Assembly (NCBI RefSeq): GCF_017939745.1
Contig: NZ_JAGKQQ010000001.1
Coordinates: 3,534,001 to 3,598,000, forward strand
Source: Gemmata palustris
GTDB lineage: Bacteria; Planctomycetota; Planctomycetia; Gemmatales; Gemmataceae
Reading direction: 5' to 3'
DNA: 64,000 bases
The position numbers and the translations under genes are program-made. Shown one piece after another: positions 44,807-54,037 of the stretch; positions within the stretch are counted from its first letter, which is position 1, and each line of letters opens with the position of its first letter. Below the pieces are notes generated by a model, which had not been told where the DNA came from, did no database searches, and worked only from the letters and a program-made list of their open reading frames with translations.

Positions 44807-46290
44807 TTCGCACGACTCTCTGCACGCTAGCTCTGGCGTTCGCCGCGTTCGGATTTTCCCCCGCGGCGGACCCGGCCCCCACAAAGCGCCCGACCGTACC
44901 ACTCGAATTCGCACTCCTGGGCGAAGACAAACTCGCCCGCATCGAACTCCGGGCCGAACTGGACGGCGTTTCGGTTTCCGCGATCTGGGACGAAACGTTC
45001 GCCAAGCTCTTTGCGTTCTTCGACCGCAACCACGATGGCGCGCTCGACACCAAGGAAGCCGCGCGGCTCCCGTCCGTGCGCGCGCTCCGGCAGGCGATGG
45101 GTAACGGGTTCACGCCCCCCGTCGGCGCGGCACCAACGTTTGCAGAACTGGACCGCAACGGCGACGGGAAAGTGACGCCGGAGGAACTCGCCGCGTGCTA
45201 CCGCGCGGCCGGCGCCGGGACCGTGCAGATCGGCGTCGGCCGGCTGCCCGCGAGTGCGGAACTCGCCGCCGCGCTGCTCAAAAACCTCGACACCGACGGC
45301 GACGGGAAAGTGAGCGAGAAGGAGTGGGGCGCGGCCGCCGATGTGCTGAAGAAGCTCGACAAGAACGACGACGAACTGATCGGTGCGGGCGAACTCGTGC
45401 CGAAGGTGGTTTACCCCGGCGCGGCGGGAACGGTTCTGCTCACACCTCCAGCGGCTAACACCACGGTTCCCGATGTGCTCGCGAAGCTCCCGCTCGTGCT
45501 GCTCCCGGCCGACCCGAAGGACGCACACTGGACAACCGAGATCGCCCAGCGCAACAAGCACTTCAAGGCCGCGGAACTCTCCGCATGGCGGAAGCGCGAG
45601 CCGGACGCGCGCTGGGTCGTCAAGCTCTCCGACAAGCCGGGCACCCCGGAGCGGTTCGCGTTCACGGGCGGGCGGTTTCGCGTGGACGGTTGGATCGCGA
45701 GCGGAAAAGTGAGCGAGGCCCTGGCGACCGCGAGCAAGCAGATCGTCGCCCAACTCGATGCGCCCGCACCCGAAGAGGGCGCCGGCGCCCGACGGCGCGG
45801 CGGTAGTCTGGCCTGGCTCGCCCCGATCGCTGACTTAAACGGGGACGGGAATCTCGACCGCAAGGAACTCGATGCGTGGCTCGATCTCCAGGCGCAAGTC
45901 GCCCGCGGTCAAGTGCTGCTCACCGTTCTCGACGGCGCGGGGTTGTTCGAGTTACTGGACACGAACCACGACGGCGCACTGTCGTCGCGCGAACTCCGCG
46001 GCGCGTGGGATCGCTTGAAAAGTGCCGGGTGCGTGACCACCGGTGCGTTCGACCCGAAGGCGCTGCCGAACGTGCTCCTGGTCGCCGCGAGTCGCGGGTA
46101 CCCGCAAACGCTGGCACTCGACGCGCGCCGCGGACCGGCGTGGTTCCGCTCGATGGACCGTAACGGCGACGGGGACGTGTCCCGGCGCGAGTTCACGGGG
46201 CCGGCCGATGTGTTCGACAAGCTCGATCTCGACAAGGACGGGCTGCTGAGCGCGGAAGAAGCGGAGAAGTCTGAGAAACCCAAGAAATAG
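44803..46290 (+). CDS. Secreted multi-EF-hand protein
   Basis: 495 residues with a GTG start overlapping the DUF1501 stop. There is a signal peptide (TLCTLALAFAAFGFSPAA). At least seven EF-hand-type Ca loops are visible, for example DRNHDGALDTKE near 73, DRNGDGKVTPEE near 116, DTDGDGKVSEKE near 162, NGDGNLDRKE near 345, DTNHDGALSSRE near 384, DRNGDGDVSRRE near 451 and DLDKDGLLSAEE near 474; one at about 185 (DKNDDELIGAGE) is less regular. It is probably a periplasmic Ca-binding partner of the DUF1549/1553/1501 pair. Confidence 0.9.
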   Translation: MIRTTLCTLALAFAAFGFSPAADPAPTKRPTVPLEFALLGEDKLARIELRAELDGVSVSAIWDETFAKLFAFFDRNHDGALDTKEAARLPSVRALRQAMGNGFTPPVGAAPTFAELDRNGDGKVTPEELAACYRAAGAGTVQIGVGRLPASAELAAALLKNLDTDGDGKVSEKEWGAAADVLKKLDKNDDELIGAGELVPKVVYPGAAGTVLLTPPAANTTVPDVLAKLPLVLLPADPKDAHWTTEIAQRNKHFKAAELSAWRKREPDARWVVKLSDKPGTPERFAFTGGRFRVDGWIASGKVSEALATASKQIVAQLDAPAPEEGAGARRRGGSLAWLAPIADLNGDGNLDRKELDAWLDLQAQVARGQVLLTVLDGAGLFELLDTNHDGALSSRELRGAWDRLKSAGCVTTGAFDPKALPNVLLVAASRGYPQTLALDARRGPAWFRSMDRNGDGDVSRREFTGPADVFDKLDLDKDGLLSAEEAEKSEKPKK

Positions 46291-46359
46291 TAATCGCCGT
46301 GCGGCGCGGACGAAACGAAGCATGGACGCTCTCGAATCGCCCGCGCCGCATCACCCGCG

Positions 46360-47427
46360 TCACCGGACGAGCGACTGGCGCCACTCCTGGTTGAGTTCCT
46401 CGACCGTCTTGCCCGTCAATGTCTTCCACGCCCCCACGCTGTACTTCCCCTCGCGCATGAGCGCGTTCAACTTGGTCACCACTTGCGAATCGTACTTGTC
46501 CGCCACGAACGCCAGGAACGCGGCCGACGTCCGGTAGCTCGCATCGAACTTGGCCCGCTCGGGGTTCAAGCGGCCGGCCGTGCCCGGCTCGAACTTCCAG
46601 AACCGCACGTAGTCCGCGATCCCCTCGACCAACCACCCCGGCAGCCCGCGTGCGCGATAGTTCTGAACGCAGTGCGCGGTTTCGTGGACCATTGCGCCGA
46701 CGTCTTCCGGGTGAGACTTGAAGTACTTCACCGAGCCGGTGATCCGCCCGCCGCCGGCTTCGGCCACCCCGTTGTAGCTCGCACGGAAAGTCATTCGGAT
46801 CTGCGTCGGCGGGCGGTTCCCGTCGCTCGCCAGTAGGTCGCAGATCATCGGGTACTGGCGCTCGCAGACCCGAACCACTTTTTCGGCCCACTCCCGCATC
46901 TCCGGGGCATCGGTCACGTCCAGTGTGAACTCGACCGGGTACCGGAACGTGGCGACACGGGCCTCCGAGTTGATCGTGATCTCACGGACGACGAGCGGCG
47001 TCTTCAGGTCCGCGGTCGGGCGAACACGAACCGCTTTGACCGATCGGCCGACGTCGGCCGTGGCCTTCCCCTTCTCGAACGTGGCGGCGGACTCGAACGC
47101 GGTCCCGTCAACGGACACTTCCAGCACCCCGTCGGCGAGCGCGTCGTCACCGTTCGGCCGACCCGTCACAACGGCGACCGATTTCAGAGTAACGGGGCGA
47201 TCGAACGTCAACGTGAGGTGGTCGGCTTTGGTCGGGTTGCGCTCGGAAGCGAAGTACGTGGACGGGTCGCCGTCGAACGCGAACTGGCGAATCCGGCCCC
47301 CCGCGGTGGTGAGCGACGATTCAACCACGGCTTGCACGACGGGTCGCGGCGCGGGTGCGGGAACTGGCGCGGCGAGAGCCGGAAGTGACAGCCACAAAGT
47401 TATCGTTGCGGAAAGCAGCGTGCGCAT
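46360..47427 (-). CDS. Secreted metalloprotease-like protein (basic secretory protein family) with F5/8-type domain
   Basis: 355 residues with a signal peptide (LSATITLWLSLPALAAPVPA). About residues 35-150 form an F5/8 type C (discoidin-like) domain (QFAFDGDPSTYFASERNPTK, ADHLTLTFDRPVTLKSVAVV). The C-terminal 200 residues match the basic secretory protein family of putative peptidases: HETAH near 243 followed by LPGWLVEGIADYVRFWKFEP, the HExxH plus EG(I)AD arrangement of gluzincin-type zinc sites. It probably cleaves or binds an extracellular polymer, with the F5/8 domain for binding. Convergent with the EF-hand gene. Confidence 0.88.
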   Translation of the reverse strand: MRTLLSATITLWLSLPALAAPVPAPAPRPVVQAVVESSLTTAGGRIRQFAFDGDPSTYFASERNPTKADHLTLTFDRPVTLKSVAVVTGRPNGDDALADGVLEVSVDGTAFESAATFEKGKATADVGRSVKAVRVRPTADLKTPLVVREITINSEARVATFRYPVEFTLDVTDAPEMREWAEKVVRVCERQYPMICDLLASDGNRPPTQIRMTFRASYNGVAEAGGGRITGSVKYFKSHPEDVGAMVHETAHCVQNYRARGLPGWLVEGIADYVRFWKFEPGTAGRLNPERAKFDASYRTSAAFLAFVADKYDSQVVTKLNALMREGKYSVGAWKTLTGKTVEELNQEWRQSLVR

Positions 47428-48275
47428 CAGAACCTCGGGGCGAGGGTTATCCCCTCATTTTTAGCCGGTTCCTGATGGCCGGGCACCCGTCGCCCCGACT
47501 TCCCATCGCGTTCTCATCACCCGTCGCTCCTCGCTCCCGTCGGTGAAAAATTCACACCTCTTGCGCCGCACGAATTGAGTGGACCTGAAAAACAAAGTTA
47601 GGCGAGACCAATTCGTGCTGTTGCTACTGCACCAGAGACGAAAGCATTCGATTGACAGTGCGGCGTCGGATGCCGTGACAACGGGCAGCGGGATTCGTGG
47701 ATGCGAGAATTGCAAGCAGTGAAAACCCGGCGGCCCGGGTCGGTCGAAAAATATCGATACTCGAAACTCAGCGGCCACAAGGCTTTGCGACAAATTTATC
47801 GGGGCGTGTAAGGTATTGGCGCGGGGCCTGCATTTACATTCGTTCGTTACGAGACGGTTCGTCGTGTAGGGCGAGGGGAGAGGCGTTCTGCACGACGGGC
47901 CGGGCTCAAAAACAAAGTCCATCGGACTATAAAAAACACCACCCGGGTTTTGTGTCAGTAGGGAGAGACTGGCACAAGCCCGGGTGGCGTATTTTACGGT
48001 CCGGTGAGAGAGTTCCCGGGCCGCCTTGTTCCCGATTCCGCACTCTTTGGGTGAGGGGTCATCGGGTTAGTAGTGCCAGTCTCCCCGACCCGTTTGCGCC
48101 TGTCAATACCCTTCACACAAATTCGCGCAACTTTCTCGCTCGATAAGCAAGACCGATACGTTTCAGCTCTCGCGGTCCCTTCACAGGGTTCGACACCGCC
48201 GCCGGCAATTCCGCTCACGGTAGTCAGACGAATGGTCTATGATTAATTCTCCCGTCCCCATCTGGACCTCTCCTC
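47428..48275. other. Large intergenic region, 848 bases, with possible structured RNA
   Basis: No frame here has a family match or binding site; the plus frame at 47697-48146 is not convincing. Inverted repeats are present: GCACGAATTG (47568-47577) with CAATTCGTGC (47609-47618), and the larger structure at 47939-48086. The right end must hold the promoter of the PAS gene. Confidence 0.6.
47939..48086 (+). ncRNA. Candidate structured RNA with two exclusive pairings
   Basis: Hairpin 1 pairs CCACCCGGG (47939-47947) with CCCGGGTGG (47979-47987), and inside it TTGTGTCAGT with ACTGGCACAA, around an AGGGAGAG loop. The 3' part of this hairpin (GAGACTGGCAC, 47965-47975) can instead pair with GTGCCAGTCTC at 48073-48083. 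Both pairings cannot exist together, as in an attenuator or riboswitch. A TATAAA lies at 47928-47933. No known class is recognised. Confidence 0.35.
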
Positions 48276-49025
48276 ATGACCGAGCCCTCCCACTACCGTC
48301 AGGCCATTGATGCGCTCCCGCAATTGGTCTGGGTTGCCGGCCCGGACGGGACCCTCGAGTACCTGAACCGCCGGTGCGCGGAATACTCCGGCCTGCCCAT
48401 TGACGACCTGCTCGGCTGGGACTGGGGGTGGGTCGTTCACCCGTCCGACCTCCCCGAAACGCTCGAAGTGTGGACCGCGTCCGTTCGCGCGGGCACGCCG
48501 CACCAGGTCGAGCACCGGCTCCGGCGGCACGACGGCGAGTACCGGTGGTTCCTGATCCGCGCCGAGCCCGTCCGCGACTTCGATGGGAACGTGGTGCGGT
48601 GGTTCGGCACGTGTACGGACATTGATGACTCGAAGCGCCTGATGGAACAATTCCGAACGACGCGGTTATTGTTCCGGGGGTTAGTGGAGCGGAACCCGGA
48701 CGGCGAAGTTCTTGTTGGGGCCGATGGGACGGTGCGGTACGCGAACCCGGCCACCGCGCGCCTGCTCGGGCTCGCGGTCGAGGAACTTTCGGGCACGGAC
48801 CTTTGGGGCTCGGTCCACCCGGACGATCGCAAGGACGTAACCGCCTGGTTGGAGCTGGTTCTGGCCACTCCCGGTGAGCGCCTCGCGATTAGCACCCGGT
48901 TCCTGCTCCGCGACGGGAACTCGTCTCAGGTCGATGTGCTCGCGACGAACCTGCTCCCGGACCCCGACGTGCGGGCACTGGCGGTGCAGTTCCGGCAATC
49001 CCCGGTCCCCAACAACAAACCGTAA
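48276..49025 (+). CDS. Two-PAS-domain sensor protein without output domain
   Basis: 249 residues from the ATG at 48276. PAS 1 with PAC runs from about 8 to 125 (ALPQLVWVAGPDGTLEYLNR, HPSDLPETLEVWTASV, YRWFLIRAEPVRDFDGNVVR, WFGTCTDIDD) and PAS 2 from about 130 to 245 (LVERNPDGEVLVGADGTVRY). No kinase, GGDEF or HTH domain follows. It could be a stand-alone sensor that acts on a partner protein, or a remnant of a longer sensor kinase. The next gene starts 233 bases later. Confidence 0.85.
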   Translation: MTEPSHYRQAIDALPQLVWVAGPDGTLEYLNRRCAEYSGLPIDDLLGWDWGWVVHPSDLPETLEVWTASVRAGTPHQVEHRLRRHDGEYRWFLIRAEPVRDFDGNVVRWFGTCTDIDDSKRLMEQFRTTRLLFRGLVERNPDGEVLVGADGTVRYANPATARLLGLAVEELSGTDLWGSVHPDDRKDVTAWLELVLATPGERLAISTRFLLRDGNSSQVDVLATNLLPDPDVRALAVQFRQSPVPNNKP

Positions 49026-49258
49026 CCTCCGGCGCCGCCCATCGGAAACCGTTCGCCATCCGCGGGTACCGTGACCGCGTCGCGCTGTTTTCTGTAACTC
49101 ACTTCCGGTCCGCGCGTCTCACAGCGGGTCCGCAATCCCGTCCCTTCGCACGGCACACGTGAACACGGTTTCTGCTCCGGCGCGTATATTGCTTCTCAGG
49201 GCGAATCGCTCCCGACCGGTAACACCGACGCGGACGTGACCGATTCCCAGGAGGGCGG

Positions 49259-50515
49259 ATGCCCGACCACTCACCGGCCGGCCGACACGCGCTCGCGACC
49301 CGCTATCGCGCCACACGCGGAGCGACCGAGACGTTGTGTGCGCTGTTGGAGCCGGAAGATTATCAGCTCCAGTCGATGCCCGATTGCAGCCCACCGAAGT
49401 GGCACCTGGCGCACACCGCGTGGTTCTTCGAGACGTTCGTACTCGCTGAACACGTACCGAATTACCGCCCGTATCACCCGCACTTCGGCTACCTGTTTAA
49501 CTCCTACTACGACGCCGTCGGTGCCCGCTGGCCGCGCCCCGCACGCGGGCTGCTCTCGCGCCCCACGGTCGCCGAGGTGTACGCCTACCGCCACGCGGTC
49601 GATGAGCACGTCCTTGCACTGATCGCATCGGCCGATGACCGCGTGCTCGCGGCGCTCGCTCCGGTCCTGGAACTCGGGGCGAACCACGAAGAGCAGCACC
49701 AGGAACTACTACTCACCGATCTCAAGCACGCCTTCGGGTTGAACCCGCTGCGCCCGGCATACGCCCCGCCGCGCGTTACCGCCCCGAGTGAACCCGCGCC
49801 CCCACTGAAATGGGAACCGTATGAAACAGGGGTGAGCAAGATGGGTCACGGCAACGCCGGGTTCGCGTTCGACAACGAGGGGCCGGTTCACAACGTGTTC
49901 GTGTCCGCGTTCGAGATCGCGTCGCGGGCGGTGAACAACGGCGAGTTCTTAAGGTTCATTGAAGACGGCGGGTATGACCGTCCAGAATGGTGGCTCTCGG
50001 ACGGCTGGGCCGCGCGACAGCAAAACGGGTGGACCGCACCGTTACACTGGCACCGCGAGGGGAATTCGTGGGAGCTGTTCACGCTCCGGGGGGCGCGGGC
50101 GCTCGCTCCGGACGAAGCGGTGTGTCACATCAACTACTACGAGGCCGATGCGTTCGCGCGCTGGGCCGGCGCTCGCCTGCCGACCGAGGCCGAATGGGAA
50201 ACCGCAGCGCGTGCGCGGGAGGTGCGCGGAACTTTCCTCGAGTCCGGTTACTTTCACCCCGTGAACGACGGTTCGATGTACGGCGGCGCGTGGGTGTGGA
50301 CCGCCAGCCCGTATGTGGCGTACCCGGGCTACCGCCCGGCGGCCGGCGCGCTGGGCGAGTACAACGGGAAGTTCATGTGCAACCAGATGGTACTCCGCGG
50401 CGGGTCGTGCGTTACGCCCGCGGGTCACGTCCGGCCGACGTACCGCAACTTTTTCCCGCCCGACGCCCGTTGGCAGTTCTCCGGCCTCCGACTCGCGAAG
50501 GACGCTCTCACATGA
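49259..50515 (+). CDS. egtB: EgtB, ergothioneine sulfoxide synthase
   Basis: 418 residues with AGGAGGGCGG before the ATG. EgtB is a non-haem iron enzyme that joins hercynine with gamma-glutamylcysteine or cysteine in ergothioneine synthesis. The DinB-like N-terminal half carries the His ligands: H52 (KWHLAHTAWFFE) and H143/H147 (NHEEQHQELLL). The C-terminal half is a formylglycine-generating-enzyme-like domain (PTEAEWETAARAREV, GGSCVTPAGHVRPTYRNFFP, FSGLRLAKD). The stop overlaps the EgtD start (ATGA). No egtA or egtC is in the window, so the sulfur donor may be cysteine, or egtA lies elsewhere. Confidence 0.93.
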   Translation: MPDHSPAGRHALATRYRATRGATETLCALLEPEDYQLQSMPDCSPPKWHLAHTAWFFETFVLAEHVPNYRPYHPHFGYLFNSYYDAVGARWPRPARGLLSRPTVAEVYAYRHAVDEHVLALIASADDRVLAALAPVLELGANHEEQHQELLLTDLKHAFGLNPLRPAYAPPRVTAPSEPAPPLKWEPYETGVSKMGHGNAGFAFDNEGPVHNVFVSAFEIASRAVNNGEFLRFIEDGGYDRPEWWLSDGWAARQQNGWTAPLHWHREGNSWELFTLRGARALAPDEAVCHINYYEADAFARWAGARLPTEAEWETAARAREVRGTFLESGYFHPVNDGSMYGGAWVWTASPYVAYPGYRPAAGALGEYNGKFMCNQMVLRGGSCVTPAGHVRPTYRNFFPPDARWQFSGLRLAKDALT

Positions 50516-51459
50516 CGAACACCCCACGACTCGCGTGCCCGAACCGCCGGTTCCGGGCCGATGTGCTCTCCGGCCTGTCCCTTCCGCAGAAACGGTTGTC
50601 GGCCAAATACTTCTACGACGCGGCCGGGTCGCGGCTGTTCGACGAGATCACGGAGCTAGAGGAGTATTACCCGACGCGCACCGAACTCGGCATCATGACC
50701 GCGCACGCCACCGAGATGGCCGCGCGGTGCGGACCGCGGTGCCTGTTGATCGAACTCGGCGCGGGCAGTTTAACAAAGGTGCGCCTGCTGCTGGACCGGC
50801 TCGATCGACCGGCCGGGTACGCGCCGGTGGACGTGTCCGGCGAGCACCTCCGCGCGGCCGCGACCGCACTCGCCGCGGATTACCCCGCGCTCGACGTTGC
50901 GCCGGTCGTTGCGGACTTCACATCGCCCTTCGATCTCCCGCCGGTATCCGCCGCCCGGCGCGTGGTGTACTTCCCCGGTTCGACCATCGGTAACTTCGAT
51001 CCCCATGAAGCCGACGCCCTGCTCCGCCGCGTCGCGCGAATGGTGGGCTCGGGCGGCGGACTGCTCCTCGGGGTCGATTTGCGTAAAGACCCCGCCGTCC
51101 TCGAGCGGGCGTACAACGACGCAGCCGGCGTGACCGCGGCGTTCAATCACAACCTGTTGGTGCGGATCAACCGCGAGTTGGGCACGGACTTCGATCCCGC
51201 CATGTTCCGGCACCGCGCGTTCTACAACCACGAACTATCACGGATCGAAATGCACCTCGTGAGCACCACCGCCCAGCGCGTGCGCGTCGGGTCGGCGGCG
51301 TTCGATTTCCGCGCGGGTGAATCGATCCACACCGAGAACTCGTACAAGTATGCCGTGCCCGAGTTCGCGGCGCGCGCGGCCGCGTGCGGGTTGCGGTTGG
51401 ACGAGACGTGGACCGACGACCAGAACTACTTCGCCGTGCTGTACCTGACCGCACGATAA
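50512..51459 (+). CDS. egtD: EgtD, histidine N-alpha-methyltransferase
   Basis: 315 residues, about the usual length (321). The start overlaps the egtB stop; longer frames upstream are shadows. It trimethylates the alpha-amino group of histidine to hercynine with SAM. Methyltransf_33 features are clear: LSAKYFYDAAGSRLFDEITE, EYYPTRTELGIM (histidine site region), SAM site LIELGAGSLTKVRLLLD at about 79-95, VVYFPGSTIGNFDPHEA, and the C-terminal ENSYKY. It makes the substrate that EgtB uses. Confidence 0.94.
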   Translation: MTNTPRLACPNRRFRADVLSGLSLPQKRLSAKYFYDAAGSRLFDEITELEEYYPTRTELGIMTAHATEMAARCGPRCLLIELGAGSLTKVRLLLDRLDRPAGYAPVDVSGEHLRAAATALAADYPALDVAPVVADFTSPFDLPPVSAARRVVYFPGSTIGNFDPHEADALLRRVARMVGSGGGLLLGVDLRKDPAVLERAYNDAAGVTAAFNHNLLVRINRELGTDFDPAMFRHRAFYNHELSRIEMHLVSTTAQRVRVGSAAFDFRAGESIHTENSYKYAVPEFAARAAACGLRLDETWTDDQNYFAVLYLTAR

Positions 51460-51485
51460 CAAACGCGCCCCCCGGAGAACGCACT

Positions 51486-51767
51486 ATGAAGGCGACGTGG
51501 AACGGGACCGTGCTGGCCGAATCGGACCAAACCGTTGTGGTCGAGGGGAACCATTACTTCCCGCCGACCGCGATCCGCACGGAGCACTTCGAGCCGAGCG
51601 CGACGCACACCGTGTGCTCCTGGAAGGGGACCGCGAGCTATTACACCGTTGTGGCAAACGGCCAGCGGAACCCGGACGCGGCGTGGTACTACCCGGACCC
51701 GAAGGCCGAGGCGCAGAACATCGCCGGTTACATCGCGTTCTGGAAGGGCGTAACGGTGACCGCCTGA
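51486..51767 (+). CDS. DUF427 protein
   Basis: 93 residues from the ATG at 51486 with CGGAG eight bases before. It matches DUF427 (NTP_transf_9 fold): MKATWNGTVLAESDQTVVVE, GNHYFPP, CSWKGTASYYTV, AWYYPDPKAEAQNIAGYIAF. No activity is established. Its TGA overlaps the next ATG (TGATG), so it is translationally linked to the ABC ATPase. Its place between ergothioneine synthesis and a transporter suggests a linked role, perhaps ligand handling; this is inference. Confidence 0.88.
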   Translation: MKATWNGTVLAESDQTVVVEGNHYFPPTAIRTEHFEPSATHTVCSWKGTASYYTVVANGQRNPDAAWYYPDPKAEAQNIAGYIAFWKGVTVTA

Positions 51768-52504
51768 TGTTCGCGCTGACCGACGTCTCGAAAGTGTTCG
51801 CCGGGCGCGCGGCACTCGGCCCGCTCTCACTCGACGTCCCGGCCGGCCGGACCACGGTGCTGATCGGCCCGAGCGGGTGCGGAAAATCCACGCTCTTGCG
51901 GCTCCTCATCGGGCTGGTCGAGCCGGATGTGGGTACGGTCCGTTTCGACGGCGCGCCGGTCACGCCGGATAGCGCCCGCGCCGTTCGGCTGCGGGTCGGG
52001 TACGTCATCCAGGACGGCGGACTGTTTCCGCACCTCACCGCACGCGGGAACGTCACCCTGATGGCCCGGCACCTCGGCCGACCACAAGAATCGATCCAAG
52101 CACGAGTCAACGAACTCGCCGAACTCACGCGCTTCCCCGCGGACGGATTGGACCGCTACCCGCACCAGCTCTCGGGCGGCCAGCGCCAGCGCGTCGGGTT
52201 GATGCGGGCCTTGATGCTGGACCCGGACGCGCTCCTGCTCGACGAACCGCTCGGGGCGCTCGACCCGCTCGTGCGCGCGGATCTCCAAGCGGAACTACGC
52301 GACATCTTCCGTTCGCTCCGCAAAACCGTGGTCATGGTGACGCACGACTTGGGCGAAGCGGCGTTCTTCGCCGACCGCGTTGTGCTCTTGCGCGACGGGC
52401 GGATCGTTCAACAGGGCAGCGCCGCAGACTTGTGGCACCGCGCCGCGGACCCGTTCGTCACCCGATTCGTTCAGGCCCAGCGCGGGCCAGAGGTGCCCGC
52501 GTGA
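51767..52504 (+). CDS. ABC transporter ATPase, EgtV-like
   Basis: 245 residues. Walker A GPSGCGKST at 34-42, Q-loop GYVIQDGGLFPHLTARGNV, signature LSGGQRQRVGLMRAL at about 135, Walker B ALLLDEPLGALDPLVR and H-loop VTHDLGEAAF. It is of the OpuCA/ProV type used by compatible-solute and choline/betaine importers, the class that includes the ergothioneine importer ATPase EgtV. It lacks the C-terminal CBS domains. Start overlaps the DUF427 stop, and its stop overlaps the next start (GTGA). Confidence 0.9.
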   Translation: MFALTDVSKVFAGRAALGPLSLDVPAGRTTVLIGPSGCGKSTLLRLLIGLVEPDVGTVRFDGAPVTPDSARAVRLRVGYVIQDGGLFPHLTARGNVTLMARHLGRPQESIQARVNELAELTRFPADGLDRYPHQLSGGQRQRVGLMRALMLDPDALLLDEPLGALDPLVRADLQAELRDIFRSLRKTVVMVTHDLGEAAFFADRVVLLRDGRIVQQGSAADLWHRAADPFVTRFVQAQRGPEVPA

Positions 52505-54012
52505 GTCGGCCGAACGTACTCTCCGCTGTTCCGGTGGCCGTGTGCGCGGCACTCGCCGTAATGATCCTACTCGTGCCCGGGTGCTCGCGGCCGGCGAACA
52601 AGCCGGTGGTGATTGGCGCGAAGAAGTTCACCGAGTCGGTCATCCTCGCAGAAATGGGTACCCAGCTCGCGCGTCATTCCGGCGCCGAGGCGCGCCGCGA
52701 CGACCTCGGGAGTACGCCGGTATTGTGGCGTGCGCTCGAGCAGGGCGACATTGATGCCTATGTCGAATACACCGGCACCATCAAGCGGCAGATCCTGCAG
52801 GATGACCCGGCCGACCTCACCGAAGCCCTGGCCGCGCACGGGGTCCGTGTCAGTCGCTCGCTCGGGTTCAGGAACAATTATGCGCTCGGTATGCGAAAGG
52901 ATGTGGCGGTCGCAAAGGGCATCTCGAAAATCTCCGATCTCCGCGCGCACCCCGAGTTGAGGGGCAAGTTCACCCACGAGTTCCTCGACCGCCCGGACGG
53001 GTGGCCCGGCCTCAAGCAGCACTACGGTCTACCGCAAACAAACGTCGCCAGCATGAACCACACGCTCGCCTATCGCGCGCTCGTCGATAAGGCGATCGAC
53101 GTGACCGAGCTGTACACCACCGACGGCGAGATCGCCCAGTACGACCTCCTGGTACTCGAAGACGACCGGCACTTCTTCCCCACATACGAAGCGGTCTGGT
53201 TGTACCGCGCGGACCTCGGCGAGCGCCACCCGGCCGTGGTGGATCAGCTCCGGCGGCTCGAGGGCCGCATCACCGAACCGATGATGCAGCGGATGAACGC
53301 CGCGGTGCAAGAGAGTAAGCAGGAAGAGGGCGCGGTCGCGAGCGATTTCCTGAAGGCCGAACTCGGCATCAGCACCAGTTCTTCGGACGGTACCCGCACC
53401 GGGCGCGTGCTCGTCACCACTTACGAGCACCTCAGACTCGTCGTCCCATCACTCCTGGCCGCGGTACTCGCCGCGATACCGCTCGGCATCCTCGCCGTGC
53501 GCCATCCGGTATTAGGTAAAGTCGTTCTCGCGGCCACCGGTGTGCTCCAGACGATTCCCTCGTTAGCGCTCCTGTTGTTCATGATCCCGGTGATGATGTG
53601 GTTGGTCGGCGAAGGTACCGGCGCCCCCCCCGCAATCGCGGCGCTGTTCCTCTACAGCTTGCTCCCGATCGTCCGTAACACCTACGCCGGGTTGACCGGC
53701 ATCCCGGCGCCGCTCCGCGAGTCGGCCGAGGCGCTGGGGCTCCCGCCGTTCGCGATTCTATGGCGAATCGAATTGCCGCTCGCGGCCCCGACGATCCTGG
53801 CCGGCGTGCGAACGGCCGCGGTCATCAACGTCGGAACCGCGACCCTCGGTGGGTTCATTGGCGCGGGCGGGTACGGCCGACCGATCCTGCGCGGGATCGA
53901 CAAATTCGACATCCCCCTCATGCTCGAAGGGGCGATCCCCGCCGCGCTCCTCGCGATCGCGATCGAAGCACTATTCGGACTGGTTGAAAGAGTTGTTGCG
54001 CAGCGCCGGTAG
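52501..54012 (+). CDS. Fused substrate-binding protein and permease, EgtU-like with swapped domain order
   Basis: 503 residues with a GTG start overlapping the ATPase stop. A lipoprotein-like leader (LAVMILLVPGCSRPANK) is followed by an OpuAC-type binding domain at about 35-290 (VVIGAKKFTESVILAEM, VEYTGTIKRQIL, TELYTTDGEIAQYDLLVLED). From about 301 to 500 comes the OpuCB-type permease domain, with the EAA block ESAEALGLPPFAILWRIELP. EgtU of Streptococcus and Helicobacter is also a permease fused to a binding domain, but there the permease is first. Ergothioneine or hercynine as ligand is inferred from the operon only. Confidence 0.88.
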   Translation: MSRPNVLSAVPVAVCAALAVMILLVPGCSRPANKPVVIGAKKFTESVILAEMGTQLARHSGAEARRDDLGSTPVLWRALEQGDIDAYVEYTGTIKRQILQDDPADLTEALAAHGVRVSRSLGFRNNYALGMRKDVAVAKGISKISDLRAHPELRGKFTHEFLDRPDGWPGLKQHYGLPQTNVASMNHTLAYRALVDKAIDVTELYTTDGEIAQYDLLVLEDDRHFFPTYEAVWLYRADLGERHPAVVDQLRRLEGRITEPMMQRMNAAVQESKQEEGAVASDFLKAELGISTSSSDGTRTGRVLVTTYEHLRLVVPSLLAAVLAAIPLGILAVRHPVLGKVVLAATGVLQTIPSLALLLFMIPVMMWLVGEGTGAPPAIAALFLYSLLPIVRNTYAGLTGIPAPLRESAEALGLPPFAILWRIELPLAAPTILAGVRTAAVINVGTATLGGFIGAGGYGRPILRGIDKFDIPLMLEGAIPAALLAIAIEALFGLVERVVAQRR

Positions 54013-54037
54013 CCGACTTCCAGAATGCTCTTCCCGA

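Noticed and set aside
47697-48146. Plus-strand 149-codon frame in the 47.4-48.3 kb gap
   Set aside because: It crosses the inverted repeats, has no binding site and no recognisable protein pattern.
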